NCBI RefSeq assembly: GCF_030690345.1
Contig: NZ_JAUYGV010000006.1
Coordinates: forward strand, 62,001 to 126,000
Length of the DNA: 64,000 nt
Origin: Rheinheimera sp.
GTDB lineage: Bacteria > Pseudomonadota > Gammaproteobacteria > Enterobacterales > Alteromonadaceae
Reading direction: 5' to 3'
Position 1 is the first letter of the stretch. Every line of letters begins with the position of its first letter. Below, one piece after another: positions 25,888 to 39,407 of this stretch. Below the pieces are notes generated by a model, which was not told where the DNA came from, made no database searches, and was given only the letters and a program-made list of their open reading frames with translations. The position numbers and the translations under genes are program-made.

Positions 25888-27394
25888 TCCGGCCCTTACT
25901 GCCGGCCAATCACCGCATCAGGATATCTATGCGGTGATTGATCTTGGCTCCAACAGCTTCCATATGTTGATGGTAAAAGTGGTGGGCGGCTCGGTGCAGG
26001 TTATTGGCCGGGTAAAGCGCAAAGTACGCTTAGCCGCCGGCTTAAATGAAAATTTAGTATTAAGCCGCAAAGCCATGAAACGCGGTTGGGAATGCTTAGC
26101 GTTATTTGCTGAGCGCTTGCAGGACATCCCACCGCAAAATATCCGTATTGTCGGCACCGCTACGTTGCGGCTGGCGAAGAACGTAAAAACCTTTCTCAAA
26201 GAAGCTGAAGCCATACTGGGGCAAAAAGTTACCGTGATCAGCGGTGAAGATGAAGCCCGTATTATTTATCTTGGCGTAGCCCATACCTCAAACAGTGACA
26301 GTAACCGGCTGGTGATCGATATCGGCGGCGCCAGTACTGAAGTAGTGATTGGCGCCGGTTTTACTCCCTTGCTGCTATCCAGCCTGAATATGGGTTGCGT
26401 AACCTATCTGGAAAAGTACTTCAGCGATGATGAGTTGAGCGAAGACAATTTTAGCCAGGCCATAGCAGCAGCAGAGCAGCATACTCAGTCTATTGCACAG
26501 CAATATCAACACACCGGCTGGCAACTGGCGGTAGGTGCGTCCGGCACCGTGCAGGCAATGCAGGAGATTCTGGTAGCCCAGGGTAAAGATGAGGTGATTA
26601 CGCTAAGCCGGCTGGAAGATATTATGCAGCAGGCGCTGGCGTGCGGCCGCATGGAACAGCTGAATATTGTGGGTCTGGCCCAGGAGCGTAAACAGGTGTT
26701 TCCGTCCGGGCTGGCGATTTTAATTGCCTTGTTCCGGCGCTTAAACATCAGCGGTATGACCTTGTCCGGTGGCGCGCTGCGCGAAGGCGTGTTGTACAGT
26801 ATGCTGCCGCAACTGCAAAACAATGATGTGCGCCACCGCACAGTAAACAGCCTGATGGTGCGCTACTTTATTGACCAACGCCACGCCGGGCGCGTTGCAG
26901 AAATGGCCTGTGAGCTGGCGGAACAGTTGCAAAGCCGTTGGGATTTACACAAGTTTGAAGGCCACAGCATGCTGAAAAGCGGCGCTTTGCTGCATGAGTT
27001 GGGCTTATTAATCGAGTATAAAAATCATCACCATCATGGTGCTTACATTATTAACCACTCTGATTTACCCGGTTTTACCCGCGCTCAGCAGCAACTTGTG
27101 ATGGCCTTGGTGCATAACCATCGTGCCGATATCAGCCGCGAGATTATTGCCCGCCAGACTATGACATCAGTACTGCTGACGGTGCGTTTAACGCGTATTT
27201 TGCGGCTGGCAGTGATTTTATCGATGCGTCGCCGGCACGAAGTGCTGCCGCAGGTGACTATCAGCAGCAAAGGCGAAGCGTTACTGTTGCAAATGCCGCC
27301 CGGCTGGCTGGAGCAGCATCCGCTGATGCGGGCGGAACTGGAACAGGAAGTACAGTATCAGCAACAAGCCGGCTGGGAGCTGACGATAAAGTGA
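25853..27394 (+). CDS. gppA: Guanosine-5'-triphosphate,3'-diphosphate pyrophosphatase / exopolyphosphatase
   Basis: A 513-residue Ppx/GppA enzyme of the ASKHA fold, which removes the terminal phosphate from pppGpp or polyphosphate. The phosphate-1 motif is [18 protein letters not shown] (about 25-42) and the phosphate-2 motif [17 protein letters not shown] (about 155-171). The C-terminal half is the HD-like domain found in long Ppx/GppA members. The start is chosen at ATG 25853; a GTG at 25829 in the same frame would overlap rhlB more deeply. Position after rhlB is conserved in related species and supports gppA over ppx, though the two activities cannot be told apart by sequence alone. Confidence 0.88.
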   Translation: MAQDLLATALVNPALTAGQSPHQDIYAVIDLGSNSFHMLMVKVVGGSVQVIGRVKRKVRLAAGLNENLVLSRKAMKRGWECLALFAERLQDIPPQNIRIVGTATLRLAKNVKTFLKEAEAILGQKVTVISGEDEARIIYLGVAHTSNSDSNRLVIDIGGASTEVVIGAGFTPLLLSSLNMGCVTYLEKYFSDDELSEDNFSQAIAAAEQHTQSIAQQYQHTGWQLAVGASGTVQAMQEILVAQGKDEVITLSRLEDIMQQALACGRMEQLNIVGLAQERKQVFPSGLAILIALFRRLNISGMTLSGGALREGVLYSMLPQLQNNDVRHRTVNSLMVRYFIDQRHAGRVAEMACELAEQLQSRWDLHKFEGHSMLKSGALLHELGLLIEYKNHHHHGAYIINHSDLPGFTRAQQQLVMALVHNHRADISREIIARQTMTSVLLTVRLTRILRLAVILSMRRRHEVLPQVTISSKGEALLLQMPPGWLEQHPLMRAELEQEVQYQQQAGWELTIK

Positions 27395-27507
27395 CACCGG
27401 GGCTGTTGAACGGGTAAATATTACCGCTGTGCTGTGTAATTTTTGCTTAGCAGCCCGCTGCCACTGCGTAGTGACAACGGGCTGTGCTGCATAACGTCGG
27501 TAGCTGC

Positions 27508-28095
27508 TTACTGCACGACGCCACACGCAATTGGAGCCCCGCTGTCGCCGGCCGGGTCTGTGCTGTAATCATCGGCGCCCTCGTGCACCACCAGCGCGCG
27601 GTTTTTTACATCATCCAAGCTGAGCTGTTTGGCGACAACGTCTTGCTGCAAGGCGTTATCTGTTATGCGTAGCCTGGGTAAATCACCAGGATGGCCATTC
27701 CCGTCCGGACCTGCATGCCGGTTAGTGTTGGCCGGATCGAAATGGCTGCCGGCGCCCGCTGCAGCTTGAGGTTTACCCTCTTTCATGGCGGGTTCACAAC
27801 TGGGGTTTTCATGCAGATGAAAGCCATGCTCACCCTGCGCCAACCCTTGCAACGCGGGCGTAAACACCAATCCGCCCGGCATTTCAACAATGGTAATGCT
27901 GCCGGCACTGTCGCCCACGCCGTCAGCGCTGACTTTGTTCATTTGTACGGTAATGCTGTTACCACGCTGCTGAGCTGCCGGTGCAGGCGCAGCGACCGGA
28001 GAGGTTTCGCCCTTAGGTGCGCCCGGCGGCTTAGGTTGTGGATCGCAGCCTGACAGCAAGCCGGCAGTGACTATGGCCAAAATATACAGTTTCAT
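27508..28095 (-). CDS. sodC: Copper/zinc superoxide dismutase lipoprotein
   Basis: A 195-residue exported enzyme that dismutates superoxide in the cell envelope. The N-terminus MKLYILAIVTAGLLSGCDP carries a lipobox (LLSGC), so it is probably lipid-anchored, followed by a proline/alanine-rich linker (20-45). Copper and zinc ligands are seen in GEHGFHLHENPSCEP, AGSHFDPANTNRHAGPDG and ALVVHEGADDY. The disulfide partner cysteine is in PIACGVV near the end. It converges on gppA; the 113-bp gap between them contains an imperfect GC-rich hairpin without a U-run. Confidence 0.94.
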   Translation of the reverse strand: MKLYILAIVTAGLLSGCDPQPKPPGAPKGETSPVAAPAPAAQQRGNSITVQMNKVSADGVGDSAGSITIVEMPGGLVFTPALQGLAQGEHGFHLHENPSCEPAMKEGKPQAAAGAGSHFDPANTNRHAGPDGNGHPGDLPRLRITDNALQQDVVAKQLSLDDVKNRALVVHEGADDYSTDPAGDSGAPIACGVVQ

Positions 28096-28185
28096 AATAC
28101 CTCCTCAGTTTTAACTCAGTGAAACAGCTGCTAAGCCAGTGCAAGTTCGGCGCCAGAACTGACAGTGGCAAGATGGCATGCGCTT

Positions 28186-28207
28186 TGCGTTTCATTTTTC
28201 AAACGCA
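28186..28207. promoter_or_regulatory. Inverted repeat upstream of the ChaB operon
   Basis: TGCGTTT at 28186-28192 and AAACGCA at 28201-28207 form a perfect 7-bp inverted repeat with an 8-base T-rich centre, ending 21 bp before the start of the first gene of the five-gene lipid-like operon. It could be a repressor operator or an mRNA leader hairpin. I see no convincing PhoB box or sigma-E promoter in 28096-28228. Confidence 0.4.
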
Positions 28208-28228
28208 CTTTGCCAACGGAGTTTATAA

Positions 28229-28477
28229 ATGCCTTACGCCAGGTTATCTGAGCTGCCAGATCCAGTTAAAGACAATTTGCCCAAGCACGCGCAGGAGATT
28301 TATCAGGCGGCGTTTAACAACGCCCGGGATGAATACGATGAGCCGGCTAAGCGGCGTGGCGAACAGAGCCGGGAAGAAGTTGCGCATAAAGTGGCTTGGG
28401 CGGCGGTGAAAAACAGTTACCACAAGACGATATCGGGTAACTGGGTAAGAGCGAGCGACAGGAGTACGTCAACGTGA
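28229..28477 (+). CDS. ChaB-domain small protein
   Basis: An 82-residue cytoplasmic protein matching the ChaB family: LPDPVKDNLPKHAQEIYQAA (about 8-27), FNNARDEYD, and a C-terminal HKVAWAAVKNSYHK. E. coli ChaB is named as a regulator of the ChaA cation antiporter but its biochemistry is obscure. No chaA is present here. The ribosome site CGGAG precedes the ATG. Its stop overlaps the GTG start of the next gene (GTGA), so it is translationally coupled to a five-gene operon with membrane and glycosylation functions, suggesting a role different from antiporter control. Confidence 0.82.
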   Translation: MPYARLSELPDPVKDNLPKHAQEIYQAAFNNARDEYDEPAKRRGEQSREEVAHKVAWAAVKNSYHKTISGNWVRASDRSTST

Positions 28478-29250
28478 TACCCGGCACAGTACAGGAAACT
28501 AAAACAGCAGCTAGTGACGCAAAACCGCAGCGCAAAAGATCGGCACTGCTGGGGATGCTGGTCAGCGTGGTTTTTGTTACCGCTGCGCTGGCGATACTGG
28601 TGTATTTTGATGTGCACGAATACGTGTTGCAGTTACTGGAATGGTTTAAACAACAGGGGCCATGGGCACCGGTGCTGTTTATGCTGATTATGGCATTGGT
28701 TGTTATTTTACTGCTGCCGGGGGCGTTATTCACTATCGGCGCTGGCTTCGTCTTCGGCGTACTGCCTGGTTCGGTCTATGTGCTACTGGGCACCACTTTG
28801 GGCGCTGTAGTGGCGTTTTTGCTTGCGCGTTATTGTTTTGGGCAGCGGGCCAAAACATTTGTTATGGCCAGAGCAAAGCTACGGCTGGTAAGTGATGAGC
28901 TGACGCCAAATGGCTGGAAGATTGTGTTGTTAACCCGGCTGATCCCGTTTTTCCCCGGCAAAATTTCTAACTATTTTTTTGGTTTAACCCAGTTCCCGCT
29001 GCGGGGGTATATTGCCGGTTCCTTGCTGGGGTTTATCCCCTTTACCGTGCATAACGTCTATCTTGGTTCTTTGATTGCCGATATCTCCGGTTTTGATCTG
29101 ACCTCGCGCCAGCGATCCGTCTGGGAGTGGGGCTTATACGCCGGCGGCCTGGTCGCTGCTGTGGCAATCATTGTCTATCTTAATCATCTGGCCAGCCGGG
29201 CATTGGCCCGGTACACCGACCAAAGCATGGATAAGGAGCCTGAGCAATGA
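28474..29250 (+). CDS. TVP38/TMEM64 (VTT/DedA-type) membrane protein
   Basis: A 258-residue inner membrane protein with an N-terminal helix (about 27-47) and a VTT domain. The diagnostic stretch reads VLLTRLIPFFPGKISNYFFG (about 153-172) then GSLLGFIPFTVHNVYLGSL, with the conserved arginine, prolines and glycines of the family. An earlier conserved GALFTIGAGFVFGVLPGSVY re-entrant segment is also visible. Members of the DedA/VTT superfamily move or flip lipids and undecaprenyl phosphate. The start is GTG at 28474, overlapping the ChaB stop, and the stop overlaps the next ATG. The context suggests lipid handling together with the downstream glycosyltransferase. Confidence 0.87.
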   Translation: MIPGTVQETKTAASDAKPQRKRSALLGMLVSVVFVTAALAILVYFDVHEYVLQLLEWFKQQGPWAPVLFMLIMALVVILLLPGALFTIGAGFVFGVLPGSVYVLLGTTLGAVVAFLLARYCFGQRAKTFVMARAKLRLVSDELTPNGWKIVLLTRLIPFFPGKISNYFFGLTQFPLRGYIAGSLLGFIPFTVHNVYLGSLIADISGFDLTSRQRSVWEWGLYAGGLVAAVAIIVYLNHLASRALARYTDQSMDKEPEQ

Positions 29251-31496
29251 CCTGGTTAAAATGGCTGCCCTGGCGCTATGTGGTGCGTTATGTCGCCCAC
29301 AAGCATGGTTTTATCGACCCCATAGCGTTACTGGCGCGGTTGCATAACTTCGCTCAGCCGTCAGAAGTGGGTGAGCCGATCGAGCTGCTGCGCGCCGGGG
29401 TGGTATTTCATGCCCGCGGCCTGATTAACAGCCGCGTGATCCAGCATAATTTAGACTGGGTTTGGCCTTATTGGATTGAGCGGCAATTTGACCCTTACGA
29501 CGCCTCGTTTATTCCGCGGGCCTTTTCCATTACCCATATCAACCTGACGCACCGCAACTGGACGGCAATAGGGTGGCCGGACTGTGCGGAGTTACCGATA
29601 GTGGACCCCAGAGGCTTGCTAACCCCGTTTTTGGACGGCTGGTCGCTGGATGCGTGGATCATGCCCCGGCAGGGGGAATGTCTGCTGCCTTCCAGAGCAC
29701 TGCAGTGTCAGCAGCAACAACGCATGGCCGGTAATGTTAGCATCCGCACAGAAACCTCGCTACAGGGCATGACATTGATAAGCCAGGCGTCGGTCGAGCT
29801 CGAAGACGGCATCGCGGTGTGCAAGCTGCGACTACGGGCAAAGTCAGACCGCGAAGGTCATCTGATCCTGGCGCTGCGGCCGCAGAACCCGGAAGGGGTC
29901 AGCTTTATTCATCGCGTAAAGCTAAATGCGCAACACACTGGCTGGCAGGTGGATGACAATAAACGGGTGTTGTTTAGCCGGGCGGCTGAGCGGCATCATA
30001 TTTCTACCTATCAGCGCGGCGATGTCTATATTCATCTGAACGATGCGCAGGACCAGACCGAAGGGGTATGTGATGTCGGTATGGTTACCGCAGCAGCGCT
30101 GTTTACGCTGCCGGCTGACGAATGGCAGGAACTGGAGGTTTCTGTGCCGTTGACGGCGCAGCGCAACGCACAGCTGCAAGCGGACGCCTGGTCGCGGGAA
30201 CAGCAGAAAAGCTGCAAGCTGATTTGCCCCGATAAGCACTATCAGTTTTTATATGATGCCGCCATTACATCACTCATTTTGCACTCACCGGACGATGTTT
30301 ACCCCGGCCCTTATACCTATAAACGCTTCTGGTTCCGTGATGCCGCCTTTATTATTCATGCTTTGCTCTGTGCCGGCCTGACGGAGCGCGCCGAACGGGC
30401 TCTGAATCAATTTCCGCCACGACAGACTTTGCTGGGGTATTTTCGCTCGCAGGAAGGGGAGTGGGATGCCAACGGTGAAGTACTGTGGATCCTCAAACGC
30501 TATTTTGACATGACCGGCCGGCAACTGCCGGCAGACTGGCATAATCCGGTACAGAGCGGTGCCCGCTGGATTATCCGTAAACGGCTGTCCGATACACTGG
30601 ATGCGCCGCATGCCGGCTTGCTGCCGGCCGGGTTCAGCGCTGAACACCTTGGCCCGAATGACTATTACTACTGGGATGATTTCTGGGGTGTCGCCGGTTT
30701 AGACGCGGCTGCAGCCTTGTTCGGTGCCACAGATTTGCGCCTGCAGCAGGAGTTTGCCAACGCTGCCGGCAGTTTTAGTACAGCGATAGACAACAGCCTG
30801 GCCCAATGTGCTGCGCGCTTAAAGCGGCCCGGTATGCCGGCTTCGCCTTACCGGCGAATGGACGCCGGTGCCATCGGCTCACTGGCCGCCGGTTATCCAA
30901 CGCAGTTGTGGGCGCCGCACGACCCGCGGCTGCTGGATACGGTGGAGTTTCTGCTGCAGCGCTGCTTTGTTAAAGATGCGTTCTACCAGGATATGATCCA
31001 TTCGGGTTTAAATGCCTATTTAACGCTGCACGTGGCACAGGTGTTGCTGCGGGCGCAGGACCCACGCTATCTGACCTTGATGGACGCGGTAGCCGCGCTG
31101 GCGTCGCCCACCGGACAATGGCCGGAAGCTATTCATCCGGCTACCGGCGGCGGTTGCATGGGCGATGGCCATCATGTCTGGGCAGCCGCAGAATGGTTGC
31201 TGATGCTGCGTAACTGCTTTGTACGCGAGGAAGGCCAACGGCTGGTATTAGGTAGCGGCGTGCCGCAGCGCTGGTTGGAGCAAAGCACCCCGATACAGTT
31301 TGGCCCGGCGCCAACCAGCTTTGGCAGTATCAGTATCAAGATCATCACTGATGCAGAGCATGGCCTTGTGGTGAACTGGCAAGCAGATTGGCATAACGAC
31401 ACTCCCCCTGCGTTGGACATTGCCCTGCCGGGATACCAGGCGGTCACTGCACAAGCTGCTCAGGGCTCTGTCACCTTAAACAGACTGGAGACATAA
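29247..31496 (+). CDS. Six-hairpin glycosidase-like protein of unknown specificity
   Basis: A 749-residue protein without a signal peptide. The N-terminal half (to about 340) looks beta-rich. The C-terminal half resembles an (alpha/alpha)6 glycosidase: YTYKRFWFRDAAFIIHALLC (about 353-372), QEGEWDANGEVLWILKRYF (about 405-423) with acidic residues in catalytic-type positions, and YYYWDDFWGVAGLDAAAALF. Related folds include glycoside hydrolase families 15, 63 and amylo-alpha-1,6-glucosidases, but I cannot assign a family. It overlaps the upstream VTT gene by ATGA and is three bases from the GT4 gene, so a shared pathway is likely, perhaps trimming or transferring the sugar that the GT4 attaches. 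Confidence 0.7.
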   Translation: MTWLKWLPWRYVVRYVAHKHGFIDPIALLARLHNFAQPSEVGEPIELLRAGVVFHARGLINSRVIQHNLDWVWPYWIERQFDPYDASFIPRAFSITHINLTHRNWTAIGWPDCAELPIVDPRGLLTPFLDGWSLDAWIMPRQGECLLPSRALQCQQQQRMAGNVSIRTETSLQGMTLISQASVELEDGIAVCKLRLRAKSDREGHLILALRPQNPEGVSFIHRVKLNAQHTGWQVDDNKRVLFSRAAERHHISTYQRGDVYIHLNDAQDQTEGVCDVGMVTAAALFTLPADEWQELEVSVPLTAQRNAQLQADAWSREQQKSCKLICPDKHYQFLYDAAITSLILHSPDDVYPGPYTYKRFWFRDAAFIIHALLCAGLTERAERALNQFPPRQTLLGYFRSQEGEWDANGEVLWILKRYFDMTGRQLPADWHNPVQSGARWIIRKRLSDTLDAPHAGLLPAGFSAEHLGPNDYYYWDDFWGVAGLDAAAALFGATDLRLQQEFANAAGSFSTAIDNSLAQCAARLKRPGMPASPYRRMDAGAIGSLAAGYPTQLWAPHDPRLLDTVEFLLQRCFVKDAFYQDMIHSGLNAYLTLHVAQVLLRAQDPRYLTLMDAVAALASPTGQWPEAIHPATGGGCMGDGHHVWAAAEWLLMLRNCFVREEGQRLVLGSGVPQRWLEQSTPIQFGPAPTSFGSISIKIITDAEHGLVVNWQADWHNDTPPALDIALPGYQAVTAQAAQGSVTLNRLET

Positions 31497-31499
31497 GCT

Positions 31500-32783
31500 A
31501 TGAATATTGCCATCTTCACCAATACCTTCACCCCGCATGTTGGTGGGGTTGCCCGTTCGGTTGAAGCCTTTGTGGCTGAGTATCGCAAGCTGGGCCATAA
31601 GGTGTTGGTGGTAGCACCTGAGTTTGCCGACATGCCGCAGCATGAAACCGATGTGGTGCGTATTGCGGCAATTCAGAATTTCAATGCCAGTGATTTCTCC
31701 GTTGCCTTGCCGATCCACGACCAGCTCAGTGAGATACTGGATGCGTTTGCACCGGCCATTATCCATTCACAGCACCCGTTTCTGCTTGGCATGACAGCAT
31801 TGCGCACGGCCCGTTACCGTAAGCTGCCGCTGGTATTTACCCATCACACCTTATATGAGCAGTATACGCATTACGTGCCGGGAGATTCGGCCACTATGCA
31901 GCGCTTTGCTATCGAGCTGGCTACGCGGTATGCCAATTTATGCGACCAGGTTATTGCACCCAGCCAAAGCATTGCTGAACTGCTGTCGCAGCGCGGCGTT
32001 GTTACGCCGGTTGAGGTGATCCCAACCGGTGTGTACCCGCAGCGTTTTGCACAGGGTGATGGCCAGGCCGTGCGCCGGCAACTGGCTATTCCTGCAGATG
32101 CCTTTGTGATTGGCCATATGGGACGGTTAGCGCCGGAGAAAAACCTGGAGTTTCTGGCGCATGCCGTGGCAAATGTCGCAGTTGAGCGCGACGACGTGCA
32201 CTTTCTGGTAGTGGGCGCCGGCCCTTCTGAGCAGGCGATACGGGCTATATTTGCTCAGGCCGGTGTCAGTGACAAATTGCATATGGCCGGTATTTTGCAG
32301 CAACAACAGTTAACCGATGCGCTGCATGCCATGGATATTTTTGCTTTTGCCTCCGGCAGTGAAACCCAGGGCATGGTGCTGACAGAAGCCATGGCGGCCG
32401 GCCTGCCGGTGGTGGCATTGGATGCGCCCGGCGTGCGCGAAGTGGTAAAGCACGGCGATAATGGCTTGCTGCTGTATGACGACACCCCGCTGGCGTTCAG
32501 CGCAGCGCTGCGACAGTTGATTGATGCTCCGGCGCAACAACTGCTGGCCTTACAACAGAGTGCCCGGGCGACAGCTGAGGCTTTTTCCATGCCGCGCTCT
32601 GCCGCTAAAGCCCAGCAGTGTTTTCGCATGTTGCTGGACAGCCAGCCTGCCAGCGCGGGTGCGGAGCGTGACTGGGAAGATGTGCTGGCTTGGGTTAAAG
32701 CCGAGTGGGATATCCTGCGCAGCGTGGCGGGCGCGGGCTCCACTGCAGTCGGCAGCAGTTTGTTCGCAGACAGTGTAGAGTAG
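31500..32783 (+). CDS. GT4-family glycosyltransferase, lipid-glycosyltransferase-like
   Basis: A 427-residue GT-B fold glycosyltransferase. The N-terminal domain opens MNIAIFTNTFTPHVGGVARS and includes FTHHTLYEQYTHYVP. The C-terminal nucleotide-sugar domain shows GHMGRLAPEKNLEFLAHAV (about 201-219), the FASGSETQGMVLTEAMAAGL segment (about 284-303) with the family 4 EX7E pattern, and PVVALDAPGVREVVKHGDNG. This pattern is common in diacylglycerol or phosphatidylinositol glycosyltransferases that work at the membrane surface. It is in a tight operon with a VTT membrane protein and a phosphodiesterase-like fusion. A glycolipid product is therefore a fair inference, but donor and acceptor are unknown. 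Confidence 0.84.
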   Translation: MNIAIFTNTFTPHVGGVARSVEAFVAEYRKLGHKVLVVAPEFADMPQHETDVVRIAAIQNFNASDFSVALPIHDQLSEILDAFAPAIIHSQHPFLLGMTALRTARYRKLPLVFTHHTLYEQYTHYVPGDSATMQRFAIELATRYANLCDQVIAPSQSIAELLSQRGVVTPVEVIPTGVYPQRFAQGDGQAVRRQLAIPADAFVIGHMGRLAPEKNLEFLAHAVANVAVERDDVHFLVVGAGPSEQAIRAIFAQAGVSDKLHMAGILQQQQLTDALHAMDIFAFASGSETQGMVLTEAMAAGLPVVALDAPGVREVVKHGDNGLLLYDDTPLAFSAALRQLIDAPAQQLLALQQSARATAEAFSMPRSAAKAQQCFRMLLDSQPASAGAERDWEDVLAWVKAEWDILRSVAGAGSTAVGSSLFADSVE

Positions 32784-32831
32784 TAATGCTTGCCTGCTTA
32801 CGTGGTCAATACGTAGCAAAACGGGAGGCTT

Positions 32832-37017
<4,186 letters not shown>

Positions 37018-37025
<8 letters not shown>

Positions 37026-37833
37026 GGCTCAGGCTCCTTTGCAACACATCGTCCGGCAGAGTGTTAAACAAACGCCGGCAGTTTTGCCATTGCTGCTGTG
37101 CCAGTTGGGTGATATCAGTTTGTCGCAACTGCGCTACCATGGCGGCGATGGCAGGCAGAAAGGCTGGCTCATTGCGCCGGCTGGCGGGTTTGGGAGCCAG
37201 ATTACGTGGCAGCAAATAGGGGGCGTCGGTTTCCAGCAGCAGGCGATCGGGCGGAATATAGGCTACTGCATCGCGCAGTGCTGCGCCACGCCGCTCGTCG
37301 CACAGCCAGCCGGTAATGCCAATATACAGGTCTAAGTCGAGCCAGGCTTTTAACTGGCTGATATCACCGGTAAAACAATGTGCAACACCCTTAGCCGGCG
37401 GCTGTTCGTGCAGCATGGCTAACTGCGTATCAAAAGCATCGCGCTCGTGCAAATATACCGGCTTATTGGTCAGGCTGGCCAACTGTAACTGTTCGGCAAA
37501 CACCGCTTGTTGCTGTGGTCGCGGCGAAAAGTCACGATTAAAGTCCAGGCCGCACTCGCCAATGGCAACCACTTCAGTTTCGTTGAGTAAAGCAGATAAC
37601 TGCAGTAGCCAGTCCTGCTGCACCTTAGCGGCCTGATGCGGATGCACACCGGCGCTGCTAAAGCAGCCGCTGTGCTGGCGGCAAAAAATAACGTTTTGTT
37701 TGCTCTCGTCAATATCACTGCCAATTAGCAGCAACTGGCCAATGCCGGCCTGTGCTGCGCGTTCAAGCACCTCAGCGCGATCCTGATCGAACTGATTGCT
37801 GAACAAATTGACACCGATATCACACCAGATCAT
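37018..37833 (-). CDS. tatD: TatD-family metal-dependent deoxyribonuclease
   Basis: A 271-residue TIM-barrel hydrolase. Metal-binding and catalytic signatures are [14 protein letters not shown] at the N-terminus, SAGVHPHQAAKVQ (about 59-71), AIGECGLDFNRDF (about 90-102), AHCFTGDISQLKAWL and LLLETDAPYLLP (about 203-214). TatD is a cytoplasmic 3'-5' exonuclease linked to DNA repair and quality control; it is not needed for Tat export despite its location. ATGA overlap with the upstream unknown gene shows close coupling. A glycine-rich TatD paralogue role cannot be excluded, but position next to tatABC supports the name. Confidence 0.92.
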
Positions 37834-38345
37834 TTTTCGCGCCGTACGCGGATAGTGCGGTTACTGTTGTCGTTACCGAGGAAGAACGAGCTCAACACGC
37901 CTCGCTTAACATAATGCTGCTCGCCGGCGGCAATTTTATAGTACTCAGTACCGTTTTGCCGCCATACCTGGCCGTTATCAAACTCGACAATCAGTTCTTT
38001 GCGCGGGCTATACTGTACGCTCTTAACCTGCAGATAAATTTGCTCCGGTGCGCCTTCAGCGGTTTTACGGTGTTCGATACCAAAGTCGGCTTCAGCCGTA
38101 GTTGGTGCATCAGCTGCGGCAGCAACAGGCGCTGCCGTTGCCGGAGTAACCGGTGCTGCCGGCTTAGCACGGCTTGCAGCCGGGATAGCGGTTTCTGTGG
38201 CAGTAATAGCATCGTAGCAAGTAAGACGGCGCAGTGCATTTTGCTCAGCGCGGCACAGCTCCAGCGCCTGCTCAAGCGGGATGGCGGCGCCGGCACTTAG
38301 CGGCAGCACGGCAATAACAAAGCAACCGGCTAAAAAACGTTTCAT
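37830..38345 (-). CDS. Exported protein of unknown function between tatC and tatD
   Basis: A 171-residue protein with a signal peptide ([20 protein letters not shown]). Next comes a short segment with two cysteines, [21 protein letters not shown] (written here as [10 protein letters not shown] and [11 protein letters not shown]). A low-complexity alanine/proline linker (55-88) follows, then a C-terminal beta-rich domain (100-171) with [20 protein letters not shown] and [15 protein letters not shown]. The C-terminal pattern recalls small beta-sandwich domains seen in many envelope proteins. Both start and stop overlap neighbouring genes by four bases. I do not recognise a function; a link with Tat export or the envelope is only positional. 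Confidence 0.75.
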   Translation of the reverse strand: MKRFLAGCFVIAVLPLSAGAAIPLEQALELCRAEQNALRRLTCYDAITATETAIPAASRAKPAAPVTPATAAPVAAAADAPTTAEADFGIEHRKTAEGAPEQIYLQVKSVQYSPRKELIVEFDNGQVWRQNGTEYYKIAAGEQHYVKRGVLSSFFLGNDNSNRTIRVRREK

Positions 38346-39100
38346 AACTGTTCTTCCTGTTTTTCGGTATCTTCTGTCGAACGGGGTTGGTAAAACCGGC
38401 TTAATACTAAGCCCAGCTCAAATAACAACCACATGGGTACTGCTAACAAGGTTTGTGACAGCACATCCGGTGGTGTTAACAGCATGCCCAGAATAAAGGC
38501 GCCGACCACGATATAGGGCCGTTTCTCTGCCAGGGCATCGCGGGTGGTTACTCCGGTCCAGACCATTAACAGGATAGCGACCGGGATTTCAAACGATAAA
38601 CCAAAAGCAAAAAACAGCTTGAGGACAAAATCTAAATAGTTGCTGATGTCGGTGGCGACGGTGACGCCTTCGGGCGCCACGCTGGTAAAAAAGCCGAAAA
38701 TAATCGGGAATACCACAAAGTAAGCAAAGGCTATACCGCTGTAGAACAGCAGGGTGCTGCTGATCACCAAGGGTGCCATCAGGCGTTTTTCGCGACGGTA
38801 TAACGCCGGGGCAACAAACTGCCAAACCTGGTACAGCACATAAGGAATTGCCAGGCAGATAGCCACAATAAAGGTCAGTTTAAACGGCGCAAAAAACGGA
38901 GCTGCAACATCGGTGGCGATCATACTGCTGTTTTCCGGCAATACTGCCATCAGTGGCTGAGCCAGCAGATGGTAAAGCTCCTGGGCAAAAGAAGCCAGGC
39001 CGGCAAATACGATGATTACCGCAATTACGCAGCGCAATAAGCGGTTACGCAACTCAATTAAATGCCCGAGCAGGCTGTCGGGGCTGGCGTTAAGACTCAT
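38342..39100 (-). CDS. tatC: Sec-independent protein translocase TatC
   Basis: A 252-residue inner membrane protein with six helices that recognises twin-arginine signal peptides. The conserved N-terminal cytoplasmic segment [19 protein letters not shown] and the first periplasmic loop ending in [20 protein letters not shown] are clear, as is [16 protein letters not shown] place the start at ATG 39100 ([10 protein letters not shown]), which overlaps the tatB stop by 11 bases. A start four residues earlier (39112) is possible; the 39136 extension is unlikely. It is third in the tatABC set. Confidence 0.95.
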   Translation of the reverse strand: MSLNASPDSLLGHLIELRNRLLRCVIAVIIVFAGLASFAQELYHLLAQPLMAVLPENSSMIATDVAAPFFAPFKLTFIVAICLAIPYVLYQVWQFVAPALYRREKRLMAPLVISSTLLFYSGIAFAYFVVFPIIFGFFTSVAPEGVTVATDISNYLDFVLKLFFAFGLSFEIPVAILLMVWTGVTTRDALAEKRPYIVVGAFILGMLLTPPDVLSQTLLAVPMWLLFELGLVLSRFYQPRSTEDTEKQEEQL

Positions 39101-39404
39101 GCTTTTTTTCATTACCGCTAGTGGATAAAGGCGCATTCACATCAGCTGCGGCTTGCTTTAATTCATCCAGTGCGGCTTGTTCCTGCGCCGTCAGATTAAG
39201 CAAACCCTTAGCTTCTGCATCTTTCAGTTTCTGGTGCAGCTCATGTGCGCGCAGATCAGAATTCAGCTCGGCCTGCATTTGTTGACCGAATTGCTTCACG
39301 CTGCGCACGGTTTTATGTACCGAGCGGATGGCACCGGGTAGCCGTTCAGGCCCCAGTACCAACAGGGCGACTACGCCAATAACGACCAGCTCCCAGAAGC
39401 CCAT
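39090..39404 (-). CDS. tatB: Sec-independent protein translocase TatB
   Basis: A 104-residue protein with one N-terminal helix followed by an amphipathic helix and a charged tail. The opening [20 protein letters not shown] then [19 protein letters not shown] is typical: glutamate at position 5 and the GPERLP hinge mark TatB rather than TatA. With TatC it forms the substrate receptor. It begins three bases after the tatA stop and overlaps tatC. Confidence 0.95.
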   Translation of the reverse strand: MGFWELVVIGVVALLVLGPERLPGAIRSVHKTVRSVKQFGQQMQAELNSDLRAHELHQKLKDAEAKGLLNLTAQEQAALDELKQAAADVNAPLSTSGNEKKHES

Positions 39405-39407
39405 AAC

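Noticed and set aside
27450-27490. GC-rich imperfect hairpin between convergent gppA and sodC
   Set aside because: Arms CAGCCCG and CGGGCTG enclose a 20-base partly paired loop and no U-run follows on either strand, so a terminator call is not supported.
28096-28228. Possible PhoB box or sigma-E promoter ahead of the ChaB operon
   Set aside because: No pair of CTGTCA-type direct repeats at proper spacing and no matching -35/-10 pair was found, only short partial matches.
28119-28409. 96-codon frame overlapping the ChaB gene
   Set aside because: Different frame from a recognised domain, no ribosome site, and no sensible protein features.
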